From the NCBI GenBank assembly GCA_014529385.2, contig CM043944.1, positions 172,114,740-172,178,739 of the forward strand: a stretch of DNA of 64,000 bases. The letters are read 5' to 3'. Both the position numbers and the translations under genes were made by a program. This stretch comes from Adiantum capillus-veneris (Eukaryota; Streptophyta; Polypodiopsida; Polypodiales; Pteridaceae). Under the pieces are notes generated by a model, which was not told the origin of the DNA, searched no databases, and worked only from the letters and a program-made list of their open reading frames with translations. This document shows, piece by piece, positions 45,629 through 57,682 of this stretch (positions are counted from its first letter, which is position 1; each line of letters starts with the position of its first letter).

Positions 45629-45900
45629 ACCTGCATTAAACACACGAATATTTAAACTTAATATTGAATGAATAGAGTAGACAATGACGCAAAGACCATT
45701 AAATACAATGACATAATGACGCATATAAATACAATGACGCAATGAATTGAGTGATAGAAGAGGCAAGTCGAAAACTCAGAATTTTCAATCAAAAGATGTG
45801 AGCGCGAGTAGAAAAGAGCGTTATACACCATGGAAGGTACTTAGAGAGCCAGAGCTTTTACAACACGGAGCAAAATTGTTCAAATACAATATTTGTGGCT

Positions 45901-48900
45901 TTAAGAGATCTCTCTCTCATCCTCGCATAACTCAGCATAACTTCCTATATCTATATAGAGCTCTCCGTTTAAACACATATCCTCTGTTTCATTTTGTAGC
46001 TCCTCTGCATGCACCCCATATAGAGTAGTAGCATCTTGATGCTCGTCTGGCACCACCGCAGCGGCTTCTGATTGAGCATCTTCTCTGATCTCCTCCATTG
46101 ATGTCGTTGTGATTGGCACATGGTAGCCTTCATACGTCCTTGCACTACAAGGGGCTACCTCTATGACGTACCACCAGTTTGATGTAGACTTGGTAGGATG
46201 AAATATTACCTGCCAGAGCCACATAACTTACATGAGAGCTTTCAAGCACATAACTTGTAAAAGGGGGATGTTAACTATTTACATACTTACTTGTTCACAA
46301 TGCTCGGGTAGTACGAAAGTGTCTCTTAGGTCAGTCCATTTCTTAGTAGAATCCACCTCAAGAAAACCAGACTCTCCTCTACGCACAGTAGAGTTGCGAC
46401 CCTCCATGATTATCTTGAACCATTGCACGTCGAACAAGTCGACAAAAAATCCTCTGTAATCGATCCTCAAAATCTCTTACAGCGTGCCGAAGTAAGTGAG
46501 TTCCGCCACCACAGGATCTGCATCAGAGGAACGTCGTCGACTAGACTGTTCAAATTTTGCCATGATTCCACAATCTTGAGTAAAACGCTTTTTGTCGATT
46601 CGTTCCACCCTAAAATGTCGACCTTTACACCATGCTGCTGTGTATGACTTATACTACAACGAACAAAGATTATGAGTGGCCGTTCAAATGTTTATAAATA
46701 AAGTCACTTGCTAGTCGTACATTGCAAACTTACCTTGGTCGCGCAACCCCGAGAGTACTCCCACTCTTCTTCAGTCACTTCGTCACCGCATTGTTGTGCG
46801 CTTTTCAATTGGTTGTGCAACCATCTTAAGCTCATGAAGGTTGGTAGGCTCTCCAGAACCGCTGGATAGTGCATCGGTGGTCGTCTTCCCCGTCTCCACT
46901 CGATTCGTGCCCTTTGTCGCTCTTGCTTTGCATCCTCATATTGTGAAATCCACTTTTGCATCACTGGATTGTGAAGCATGCGAAATCGGTTGATTTTAGC
47001 CTCTAGATCTTCCGTCATCTTCTTCTCAACACCGAGATTGCACATGACAATCCCAGATATCCGCTCATCATCTATGGTTCGCCATAGCGTGTCCCGGGAT
47101 TTATCAAATCCGTCTAGCCACTCTCCAATGTACACTAGGGACTCTGATACCAACCAACCTTCTGCCATGCTACCCTCCGAACGTGCCTTTTGATGCACAT
47201 ATCCCTTAAGCGTTTTCATGAAACGCTCTAAGAAGAACATCCATCTGGAATGAACTGTGCCAGCTATTTCCACCTCATCAACTATGTGAACAAGAAGATG
47301 CACTTGAATGGTTAGCATTGTAGTAGGAAAATGTTTGTCAAACATGCACACAAGCTCCGCAGCATTTAGTTTGGCGAATGGTATGGAGTCTACGTTGATC
47401 TCCTTTTGTGAGATCCATTGCACCAGCTTTGCAAGTTTGTAGATTGTGTTACGGATGTTGAGAGACAAACATCCCTCAATGGCAACCGGTAAAATAAACT
47501 GTAAAGTATGTGCAGCAATGATATTAAAGTCCACATTTTATGCAATGATATTAAAGTCCACTATGTACGTACCTGACACATTTTATGCCAATCGTGTGAC
47601 TTCAAACCGGTAAGCTTTCCTTCTTTAGTAAAACACGTTCGGAGCGAGTGCATTACGCCAGTAGGGGTCCGCAAAGATCGAATGGTCTCTTTTACTTTGC
47701 GTTCTTGGGCTCCTGTGAAAATCCATGGTGCTTCAGGGAGTTTTATCGATCCATCAGACGCTGTTTGCGGCCAATATTGCTCCATACGATCCACATTTCT
47801 AAGGTCAACTCTGGCTCCAAAAGTATCTTTCTTGCCGGTCAGATATGTGCATTGGATCGAGCAAGTGATTGATCATGAGTCGGGGCCAGTATGGTAAGTC
47901 GTACCATAGAGATAGTCTCTTCATCCCTGGAGGCAATCCGTCATTGCACATCTCCTTCTGCTCTAACCATGCTTGTGCAGACATCCTTGGTGGCTCTCTT
48001 CCCAAAAAGCCATCGCGTAACACATGATTCTCTGGAAGATACGCTTGATGACCTTCGTAGATTTGCTTCTTCAGTGAGGGTGCCCTACGTGCATTCAGTC
48101 TAGGTCCACATGTGACACATGCTCTGTATCCGCTTGTTTGAAGCCCTGCATGTATACACATGATAATAGATCAACTATGGGAAAAAACAAGATTTACAGT
48201 GTCTGAGTGAGGAGTGTCAATAGATCACCTGAGCATTCTGTTAGCCCAGGATAGTCATGCATGGTCCACATTAGAATGCCTCTGATCAAAGCATTCCGTC
48301 GTCCTGTGTGTCGGCTCATATCCACCACCTCTATGCCAATCCACAATTGTTGTAGCTCTTCCAATAGTGGACGAAGATACACATCCATATTCCCCACTTT
48401 ATATCGCCCTGGCACAATCAAGCTTAGCCATAGGTGCCCCTTCTTCGTAGTCAACCACGGGGGAATGTTGTAGTTGACGATGACAACGGGCCATACACTG
48501 TAAGATGTTGATCTTTGACCAAATGGATTTACGCCATCCATAGCCAGGCCTAAGCGCAAATTTTGAGCTTCCGTGGCAAAATCCGACCATGTTCCATCTA
48601 TATGTTTCCAGGCTGCGCAATCTGCAAGAATTCGTAGCACACCATCCGAAGATTTATTCTCCTCATGCCATGATGCTAGGGCGGCCATGGACTTACATTC
48701 GAAGAAATGCTTGATGCGAGGAAGCAGAGGAAAATGTCGCAAAACCTTTTGTGGAATTTTTGTCCCGTGGAGATCTACTCGATATCTTTCGGAATCACAT
48801 TTCGGACACTTCTCCATGTCTATGTATTCCCCTCTGAAAAGAATGCAGTCATTAGGACAAGCGTGGATAGAATTATAATCCATCCCCAAGTTTCGCAAAA

Positions 48901-49597
48901 TCTTTCTTGCTTCATCTTGGGAATCTGGCATCACATCGTCAGCTGGTAGTATGTGCTCTTTAAGCAATCTACACAACATAAAAATACGATACAGTCGTGT
49001 AAAAATCTATCAGATCATTATACATTTAGAGTTTTATTAAAGTAAACTAATTGTAATAGATCACCTGAAAAGCGCTGTGACACTAGTGTCACTCCATCCA
49101 AACTTCGTCTGCATGTTGAGAAGAACCAGGAGTGCTTTCAATCTAGACATACGTGCTCCATTATACAATGGCGTATCGGCTTCACTTTTCATATCATCAT
49201 AGATAAGCCTTTCTGAATCCATGATCGTCTCGATCATTTCATCAATCTCGGGCTCAAACATTGCCTCATTGGGAATGTGCTCTGCATGATCATCCCCCGA
49301 GCTGTCAGAGGCTACATCTTGTGGCCTCACATATGCTGCTTGACCAAAGCGCCTGCGAACACGTCTATTGGGTTGCAAGATTGCTGCTTGTTGGCCAGCG
49401 TTAGAGTCCGACGAGTTATAATTGGCAACAACTCGATCTATAATAGATGGATCGAACTCGCCAAATTCGCGAACGTGCTGCAAAGAAACACGTCTTGTCC
49501 ATCGCACAGCATGCTTGCATTGATTACAAGGACATAAGACCCTCGTTGAGAGATAGGTGTTTCGATTGGATGGTCCCACATCCTCGTCGCTACTCAT
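45901..49597 (-). pseudogene. TNP2-type CACTA transposase, nearly complete copy
   Basis: The catalytic transposase gene. Exon 1 49597-49065 has CPCNQCKHAVRWT (Transpos_assoc). Exon 2 48968-48229 has CPNDC, CPKCDSERY and AMDGVNPFGQRSTSYSVWPV (Transposase_21). Exon 3 is 48145-47573. Exon 4 47498-46734 is DUF4218 (FILPVAIEGCL, WMFFLERFMKTLKGYVHQKA). Downstream exons contain DUF4216 (AELTYFGTL, ILRIDYRGFFVDLFDVQWFK, FVLPEHCEQV, WWYVIEV) and an acidic tail ending at 45901. Splice sites are GT-AG. Lesions: a 32 bp deletion in exon 3 near 47842, just after LDPMHI, which shifts the frame, and a TAA at 46477-46479 inside DUF4216. Exon 1 and 2 lesions of CACTA-1 are absent here. Confidence 0.9.
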
Positions 49598-49654
49598 AAT
49601 GAGGATAAAAAACTTATAACCTGGACAACAAATTTAATATTCTATTGGCATTCT

Positions 49655-49662
49655 TCGTCTTA

Positions 49663-49745
<83 letters not shown>
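49655..49745. repeat. (CT)n microsatellite in CACTA-2
   Basis: CT run interrupted by two TGTCTC words; the (GA)n at 12702 in CACTA-1 is its shorter partner. Confidence 0.95.
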
Positions 49746-50163
49746 TTACCTCACATTCTCTAGTCATGTCCAATCCCCGCACACCTCGGTCTAGAGGTGC
49801 ACGGAGATCAGAACCACCGGGTTATAATCTCGTCTTTATTGGTCAATACCTATATTTGTGGGTACAAGAAATCTACACACCCACGTCTACATGATACTGC
49901 ATGTAGTGGACAAAACACCTTTGCCTCTTCTCTAGCTGTAGCACTTCACAGCATCTTAACATCTTTTCACAGTAGATCTTTTCACTGTTCGTCTAACTCT
50001 AAACCCTAAACCGTAAGTAATTCTTGCGTGGACTCGATCTAACGTAAATAAGCGTAAATCTAACTAAAAATAAACCTAAATCTAATTTAACGTAAGTCTA
50101 CATCTAACCTAATCTTTAACGTCTTTTGGGATAGTTTCCTACGACGTTAAAACTCTCTTCTTC

Positions 50164-50201
<38 letters not shown>

Positions 50202-50929
50202 ACCTAAATAAACCTAAGTCTAATCTAATATAACATAAATCTAAATCTAATGTAAATTATGTTATATTAAAAACAAAGAACTAAACTAACAGGGATTATA
50301 AGAACCTTAAAAGTGATTTAACACATAATTTTTCACATAACTCTGCAAGAGTTGGCATTCTCATCACTAAAGATGTGAGAGTTAACTTCCGGCGGTGATG
50401 CTGCCTCATCTCCATCCACATCTGACGACAGCAATTGGCCCTTTAGACCGTTCTTGCTCTTGTTACTAACTTTGAAGTTGCTGTTGAATGACTAGAGGTT
50501 GTCTAGATGGTCATTGTGTCGGGGATGTAGTGACTCTTGCCGCCCTGAAGATCCACCTTCTTCCCTATCTTCTGAAGACATTTCACCAGTACTTTTGGAT
50601 TGACGGAGCCCACCATGAGTGAAGGCAGCAATACCCTATATTCCATTGAGGGCTTTCTTCACCCGCTTCATGCAGGCATCGCAGTCTATGGAGACCTAAA
50701 TCTAATCTAATATAACGTAAATCTAAATCTAGCGTAAATAAACGTAAATCTAGTTAAAAATAAACCTAAATCTAATTTAATATAAGTCTACATATAACCT
50801 AATCTTTAACGTCTTTTAAGATAGTTTCCTACGACGTTATAACTCTCTTCTTCTTGTGTGTGTGCGCGTGTGTGGATGTGTGTGCCAATAAAAAGAGATA
50901 AATGGTATAACCTTTCTATCACCCATGCC

Positions 50930-51005
50930 AAGTATGATAGATTGATTATGCCATTTCCCTCTTGAATAATAGGTCTTGAGTTCAACTCCTCGTCGGCTAG
51001 ATCTT
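50930..51005 (+). other. tRNA-like relic inside CACTA-2
   Basis: B-box-like AGTTCAACTCC at 50979-50989 preceded by GATTGATTATGCC. Partner of 11405-11515. The opposite strand to the transposase genes would be the sense strand of a Pol III transcript. Confidence 0.35.
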
Positions 51006-51059
51006 TAGGTCTTTTAATTTTAATTAGTTTCCTACGACGTTAAATTAGTTTCTCTCTCT

Positions 51060-51279
51060 TTCTCTCTCAATGTGTGTGCGTTTTTTTGGATCGTATGCAT
51101 GTTTTCTCTCTCTTTTCCTCTCTCAATGTGTGACTTTTTTGTTTATGCATATTCTCTCTCTCTTTTCCTCTCTCAATGCGTGCGTTTTTTGTTTATGCAT
51201 GCTCTCTCTATTTTTTTCTCTCTCAATGTGTGTGTGCATTCTTTGTTTATGTATGTGTGTGTGCGTTTTTGTTTTTGTT

Positions 51280-51329
<50 letters not shown>

Positions 51330-51337
51330 AACACTAT

Positions 51338-51380
<43 letters not shown>

Positions 51381-51451
51381 GGAGAGAGAAAGAGGGGAAG
51401 GGAACATGAGAATGAGGAGACGGAAGGAGCATACCTGGCTCTCCTTCCTCT

Positions 51452-51497
<46 letters not shown>

Positions 51498-51502
51498 AGA
51501 AG

Positions 51503-51559
<57 letters not shown>

Positions 51560-51560
51560 G
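51060..51560. repeat. Minisatellite and CT/GT/GA tracts of CACTA-2 leader
   Basis: Four ~50 bp units with TTTTTTGTTTATGCAT and CTCTCTTTTCCTCTCTCAAT (51060-51250), then CT, GT and GA runs, a second longer GT run (51457-51496) and a GA run (51509-51556). Long frames here are low-complexity artefacts. Confidence 0.9.
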
Positions 51561-51653
51561 GGAGAGCGTTACCTGCTCCTTGCTTGAGGGCGCCGAAAAA
51601 TTCAGATCTGAGATCTGAGTTTTTGGGCGCGCTCGGTTATTTTTTTAGCCCAG

Positions 51654-51715
51654 CCGGCGTCGCTATGAGCGTCGCAAATTTCTTTGTAAATTTGCGACGC
51701 TCATAGCGACGCCGG
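51654..51715 (-). promoter_or_regulatory. CACTA-2 5' subterminal hairpin, perfect 28 bp stem
   Basis: Arms 51654-51681 and 51688-51715 are exact reverse complements over 28 bp (CCGGCGTCGCTATGAGCGTC...), loop CTTTGT. It lies 60 bp inside the 5' terminus, the same place as in CACTA-1. Confidence 0.9.
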
Positions 51716-51778
51716 GAATTTTTTTTTTGAGCGTCGCTGTGTGAGCGTCGCTAATATGAATAGCCTCTTGTAGTGGAA

Positions 51779-52428
51779 TATAAATAGTTTTGAAAAGAAA
51801 TGAAATACTTTTAGTTGCAATCTTTTGCAATCCTTGCTGAAACGTCTGAACCATAATAGAAGGTGAAACAGTGATCACTTCTAGGTACAAACAATGAAAC
51901 TTTTTTATTAACAACTGAGAGCCTTGCTATATGTATAAACAACTATATGTAATGTTGTTACAATACTTGTACCTGAACAAGTCATTCTAAGTATCCGACA
52001 ATTTCTGGCCACTAAAATTGCTTCTAATACGTCGTGCTCAAAATGGTCTAGAAAACATATTTGACCAGCACCTAGGGACTTTGTCGTGACACATACTTGA
52101 AATAATGGGCACTAGTGTCAGTCCAGAGACTCATATTCTCCGCATGTGGAATATGTCTCATGTAACGATGTTTAAAAAAGAACATCCTTCAAGTATAAGA
52201 TGTACTTGTGTGTGGAGGTAACTCTAAACACTCTGCGACAAGAGTGAGAGGGGCCCTCATTCATTACTCCACACTAGCTAAACCAAACTTCTTGAGTCCC
52301 TAGACCATGTTGTATCCGATGTGGAAACATGTGCCAATTTGAATCCTACATGTGTGGATTCATAATAGCATAATGTACATTGGACTCTACGGCCCAAAAT
52401 ACTTGTTTTGACATGCGCTTGGCATGGC
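51779..52428. other. Unassigned flank of CACTA-2
   Basis: No gene or repeat relation recognised. Confidence 0.4.
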
Positions 52429-52480
52429 CCTGGGGATTGAACTGAAAGTTCAATCCCCAGGATTGAACTGAAAGTTCAAT
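52429..52480. repeat. Perfect hairpin followed by a partial second copy
   Basis: CCTGGGGATTGAACT (52429-52443) and AGTTCAATCCCCAGG (52447-52461) are exact complements with a GAA loop. The core ATTGAACT-GAA-AGTTCAAT is repeated at 52462-52480. Confidence 0.85.
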
Positions 52481-54793
52481 TACCCATGTTCAAATGCATA
52501 GGAGCACGTCTCATACCTGTGAAAAAACTAAGCAACCTTGCACTGCAAACCCTGGGTGTTGCCTTCGCGATCCAAACCCGTTGGGTAGCATCTATGTAGT
52601 CAATCCCTTGGTAAGACCCTTTCTACAAACTGCTCAACTGTCAGGTAACAATAGCCAACATAGTTAACCGTGTACAAAATTATCAGAATCAACTTGAAAA
52701 GTTGAATTTTCCACTACCTCGTGGTAGATTGCGGAATTCTTTCCTTGAGAGTATAACGGGAATAGATCAAACTGTGATCCTCAACGCGTATGGGGTGATT
52801 TAGTAAGCACCCATGGGGGAGAGAACAAGAGCATGTTGGGCTGAGGAACTTTCCTTAAGTTTTTAGAGTGTGTACCTAAGCTGTGTGCTCTTACGCATCT
52901 TATCCCTAAATTGCAACTTAGTGTATAAGCATTCCGCAATTGTCTGGTATGACTCTCTCATTGAGAGAGGTAACAGAAAAATAGAAAACTTATTCCGATC
53001 CACCTACCATGCAGGGTTCATGCTTGTATGAGGACGACTTAGCATTGGCACTTTGCCCGTAAAATAAGTCCTAGATTTAGGTTCCTTGTAGTGTGGTCGT
53101 GGGTTGATAGCAACCAAAAATCATATTAAATAATCCATCACTTAGTCTATCCTTGACAGAGTTGCGAGTGTGATAGCGGAAGTGTAATACATGAAGCGGT
53201 AGAATTGAGTCCACCTCATTAGCATGCCTTGCATGCAGAATTGTAATCCCTTGTGGAGAGTGATGGCCTCAACCATGAGAACCAACACCATAAGTGCCTT
53301 GCACAATTTAGACTGGTAGGGATTCTGTGAACTGATATTTCCATTTTGGTAGTTCCCCAAACTTGTGTGCCACTGCCCGTGATGCCACTGGTCATTGGGC
53401 AGTACCTTGGCACCAGGGAGAAGTCTTGCTTCATATAAAATTGCCAAAGAACTTTGCTTTGCACAGTGACAATAATTGCCAAGTAGAGTGTAAACAGGGA
53501 AAAACAAGAAAAACTTTAACTTGGCTAACCTGGTCGTTGTTGCTGCAACCAGTTGTCATGAAATTTCCGAAACGGTTCATAGCCATATATGCACAGCCAC
53601 CCTCATATATCCTATACACCCCTCGGGTACATAATGAAATAACCTGCAAACACATTGCCTATTCCTTCCCAATTTTGTATGCTCATAGCATATACCAAAC
53701 GTGGAAGTCTTGTCTTTGCATGATACTTTCCAATAGACCCACTAGGACGCTACCATGCCTCAGAGCTACAGATAGTCTTGCTCATAGACAAATGTCCTAG
53801 TAAAAGAAAGTCGACCTTGTCAAATTGTACAATGTACATAAAAATAAAAATTCCTAGCAAAGTATGTACCTCGTACCGGCTTGGCTTGATTATGGAGATG
53901 ATGCCTTGCTCCAATGATGTCTAAAAAACAAGCCCTAACAATTGCTTGACAGCTTCTTGAAATGGTTGTTGATGGTTGGTCTTGTCAAACACCTGCTGCC
54001 TCCTTAATCAAGATTAGCAACAGACCGTGCCGAACTCCATGAGATTCTCCAGCACGTGATGGGTACGACCACCCAGCACGTGATTACTAAATCACTTAGT
54101 ATGGGTTGATGGTCAATTTTTTGGAAGCAAGAGAGTCACAAGCAACAGGTTACATATGAAGGTCTACCACGACTCCAGTAAATCGGACACCTTGTGTGAC
54201 CAGCCCACCGACCTGGTGACGAAGAGCATAAATGCTTCAACTGATAGCGGATGACGTCTAAGCTTGCATTCTTTTGACAATCGGACTTGTCTTCATCATG
54301 ATCACAACATGCCTTGGCTTACGCAACTAGAACTCAACCCTGAGAGCCTTGCTCAAAGGGTCTTGCCATTGCATGAATTAAGGAAGCCGATCACATGTCG
54401 ACATACTTATGTGACATCTCGTCGTCATGCGCCTTTGTGCTATGAGATGAAAAATATCATGATGTAAACATTCGATAGAACTTGTATGACACAAGCGAAA
54501 GCTGTACATGCCGTGCATGCTCTAAGCCGCCTATAGTCCTCGTAGGAATGCGCTTTCTTGCGGTATAGGCGTGAAGCCGAGCATGTATGAAAGAACTTAC
54601 TTGTAGTCTTTGTCGGCATGGTGGGTGCTCTCTTGATCTGGCAAACCGTATAGACAAGGCGCGGGGCCAATAGCATGGTCTTGCTTCACATGAAGGGTCT
54701 ATAATGCAAACATGCCATGCATGTATTAAAAACGAGGATTACTCATCTTGCATGCAGTAAAAACCGTCCTCGTGTTGTCTTGTCAAAGCACGT
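52481..54793. other. Unassigned sequence, no supported gene
   Basis: Several 60-145 residue frames occur on both strands (for example 53142-53507 minus), but none shows a domain, splice structure or homologue that I can recognise. They overlap one another. Confidence 0.4.
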
Positions 54794-56306
54794 TGATGCA
54801 TGGTTTTTAGGACCCCTTCTGAAGATGCAATAAAGGCACAGTCAGTTGTTGGGGAGATGAGGATACTCTAGTCCAAGGGATCTCGAAAGAGAAGAAAAAT
54901 CTACTTCACAAGCACCAAAGAGTAAAAAGTGCCATGGACAGAAGATACGTGGGAACGAGCTCTTATGCATGCCTACAACCTATATCTTACAGAATAGCCC
55001 ATTCTAGGTGTGAATTTCTAGTGAAATTTACACGAGGATGTTCGTGTGGACTCACAGCACAGCATACTCCGTTTTCACTTTTTTACCGACAGTAAATATT
55101 TTTTTACCTACAGTAAATATTTTTCACCTACATGGTGAATAGAAATCACTTTTTACCTACAGTAACTTTTTTTACCCATGGTAAATATTTTTTACTTCAC
55201 CATAAGTATTTGGTAGGTAACAGTTCACTGTTACTAGAAGCAGTGATTGGGCATCAACAATGCAGTTATAGGAGGAGAAAAGGGGAAAATCTTATGGTAA
55301 AGGTGAGTCAACAGGGATAAAGACTTTTGAGTTGAAAAGAGACATGCTGATTTTTTCAAAGAACACATGTCAAAAGAAGCCATGGTTGAGGATTTTTTGA
55401 GAATTTGATATTCAGGAGGACCCAGCTGCCACCTCCCCCCCGCAGGTCCCCCCCTGACATGTGCAGAACCTCCAGTTTCAACAGCCACCTTACCTGCTCT
55501 TAAATGCTGGTCAAGGCCTTATCCCCATGTGTCACAATCAGAAAAATCAGCATTTACCCTCCCCTCTCACATCACTTTAGAGAATATCTTGATGGTGACT
55601 TATCAGGTGACCTCAATCTGTTGACCACCCTAAGCAAAAAGTAACCCCAATAAGCGGATTTAAGCATGTTTATCCCTAATCCTAAACCCTCTCAGAAACC
55701 TATATAAGGAGGCCTTCTCTCACTCAAAACCAACACTTCACCCACTTCACCAAGCAACGAAGCTATGACGACATTGCTCACAACGAGGAGCTATGGATGG
55801 AGCTCTACTCTCTCTCCCTCTCTCTCTCTCCCTCTAGTATGCTACATTACTAGCCCTAAAACCTAAATAAGGAGTCTTCTCTCATGCTCCATGGCCACCA
55901 TCCTCGCCATCATTCTCTAAGGTATTGATGTGTTGCTAGTAGGATCATACCTACTTGCTGGGTTGATTGTTTTTGACAAGGGATTATGCTATCCTTGGCT
56001 TGCTTCTCTATATCCTTGTTATGTATGATCAGATGCCATTGTATTGTTAAGCTAATGTCTTGTGTATATATATGCTACATAAGGTCCCTAAGCTTTGTTT
56101 CTATGTGTTTTGCCATATGTTTTGATGCTATCATAATGCCAGAAGTCTCACTTGCCTATGTGCACTATGTGTGAGGTCCTTAAACCTCTTAATTTAGGGT
56201 GGTTCCCCCTTTGTTTTGTTCTTTGCTTGTTTGCATGAGGCGTGGTTTGTGGAGTGTGCACGAGTACAGAGGCCACCCGATTGCACTGCTCTTTTTCCCG
56301 CTATCA
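54794..56306 (+). repeat. Gypsy 5' LTR
   Basis: Starts TGATGCATGGTTTTTAGG and ends CCCGCTATCA (TGAT...ATCA ends), giving about 1513 bp. TATATAA at 55701-55707 is the probable core promoter. The first 475 bp match 62711-63184 with only about four differences. Internal TTTTTACCTACAGTAAATA repeats lie at 55080-55200. Confidence 0.8.
55080..55200 (+). promoter_or_regulatory. U3 repeat array TTTTTACCTACAGTAAATA
   Basis: Five to six imperfect ~21 bp units of TTTTTACC(T/G)ACAGTAAATAT. Each has a small dyad TTTAC/GTAAA around CTACA. Located about 500 bp upstream of the LTR TATA box, and present in both LTR copies. Confidence 0.7.
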
Positions 56307-56378
56307 TTTTGGTGCCCCCACTGAGGAGGGCTACACAGACCTTCAGTACACAAGCAATGAAGATGTGCAATCTACAAC

Positions 56379-57347
56379 ATGGACGAATGGCGTGAGGAGT
56401 TTGCAAATTGGAGAACAGAAGAGGAGGAGGCTTTAGAGGCCTTAAAATCTTTCATCGAGGTCTTGTTACCAGGTTGCAGTGTCATTGAAATTCAAGAAGT
56501 AAGTTCTTCTAAATGCCTTGTTCGTGATCGTCGCCAAGGAAGGAGAGTGAGAAGAAGAGCTTGATATACCTCTCCTCTCAACCTATGAGTGCTCCAGAAA
56601 CCTCCAACGCACACGAGCTTGAAATATTCTACATCAACATACACGAAGGTACTGTGACACACATTAAGGGAAGAGAAAGCATCACCAGACCTCTCTTTCC
56701 TGAGGAGCCTACTAAGAGGAGGAAGATCACCTCTACACCTAAGTGGCCCAAGGCCGCAGCGCGTGCTCAAGCGTAAGGTAACATTTGGCTTAATCTCATT
56801 AATAAGGGATTACATGACCACTACAGGCAAGAAAAAGGCTAGTGAGCAACCAAATTCAACCTCTAACTTGCAACCACGACTCTCACCCCTAAATCCTCCT
56901 GAAGCAAAGAGGCGAAGGCTTGCCTACAAGATTGCCGCCCGTCTGCGAGTGCTCCCAGTGCACTTTGTGAATCCAGACACCACCAATCCCAAGCCAACCT
57001 CCTGTCCACGTGAAGATCACTTTGGATATTTTCCAAAGTGCTTTGGAGACCGGGTGAAAAGCCTCCCTACCCTACCTTTGCTGCTAATTTTCAAGAAGTT
57101 ATCGCAATCTAAGGAAACTATCTGAGTTGATGATGTGCTGCACATTAATGGTGTCACTTTCATTCGTCATGCTGATTATGGTAATAGCATCCAATTGTTG
57201 CTTGCTAAAAGGCTCAGCATTGTACAAAGTGTTTCCATCACGCCTTACGTCTTCACAGATGCATCAGGAAGAGTCGAAGTGATCTGAGGTGCTGACCTTC
57301 TGTGGCTGATCAGGCTCATTGGTCCCAAGGTGGTGCAACTAAGCTAG
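56379..57347 (+). pseudogene. Gypsy pre-gag ORF1
   Basis: Starts MDEWREEFANWRTEEEEALE and runs to LLPGCSVIEIQE, where GTAAGTTC gives a strong splice donor (about 56500). Later pieces are ELEIFYINIHEGTVTHIKG, RPLFPEE and PKWPKAAAR, and then, in another frame, EAKRRRLAYKIAARLRVLPV, CPREDHFGYFPKCFGDR and FKKLSQSKETI. After TGA 57123-57125 the frame continues VDDVLHINGVTF...GRVEVI, a second TGA (57285-57287), then GADLLWLIRLIG and a natural TAG at 57345-57347. Introns or frameshifts must join the parts. No known domain. Homologous ORF at 42331-43095. Function unknown. Confidence 0.65.
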
Positions 57348-57682
57348 GCTCTTGTGTGTAAGTATGGATGCCAATAATGAGAATGATGATCCCCGCATGT
57401 TTCCTTTCCATTTTGTGTGTCATATCCGTGTGAATATTTGTATTGATAGAAAAATCTTTTATCAACAAAGAATAGCCCTGTTGTTTGGAGCCGAGAGACT
57501 TGGGGAAATCTTGCGCTCTCCTCATCCTGTCATTCTACCCTTACTAGACTATTACCATTCCTTTGATGTGTCGATCTTCATCCTATTTTGAGCTAAGTTG
57601 TGCTAAAGCTCCAAATTGTAATTACCATACTCTATTTTAAAATAAATTGGAGCTGTTTGTGTAATTGTTTACTCTCTCACTT

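Larger units (their letters stand above)
43718..51775 (-). mobile_element. CACTA-2: En/Spm-type DNA transposon, 8058 bp
   Basis: Inverted termini CACTACAAGAGG (43718) and CCTCTTGTAGTG (ending 51775) with target duplication GAA (43715-43717 and 51776-51778). The genes run on the minus strand, so the 5' end is at 51775. The layout is that of CACTA-1 with high identity, but it keeps the ~1 kb DUF4216-coding part. Lesions differ from CACTA-1 (see genes). 3' subterminal GCGTCGCTATA repeats lie at 43735-43950. Confidence 0.95.

Noticed and set aside
53142-53507. Possible host gene on the minus strand
   Set aside because: Two overlapping frames of similar length, with only a faint lectin-like ending in a third frame. 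No consistent domain or splice model.
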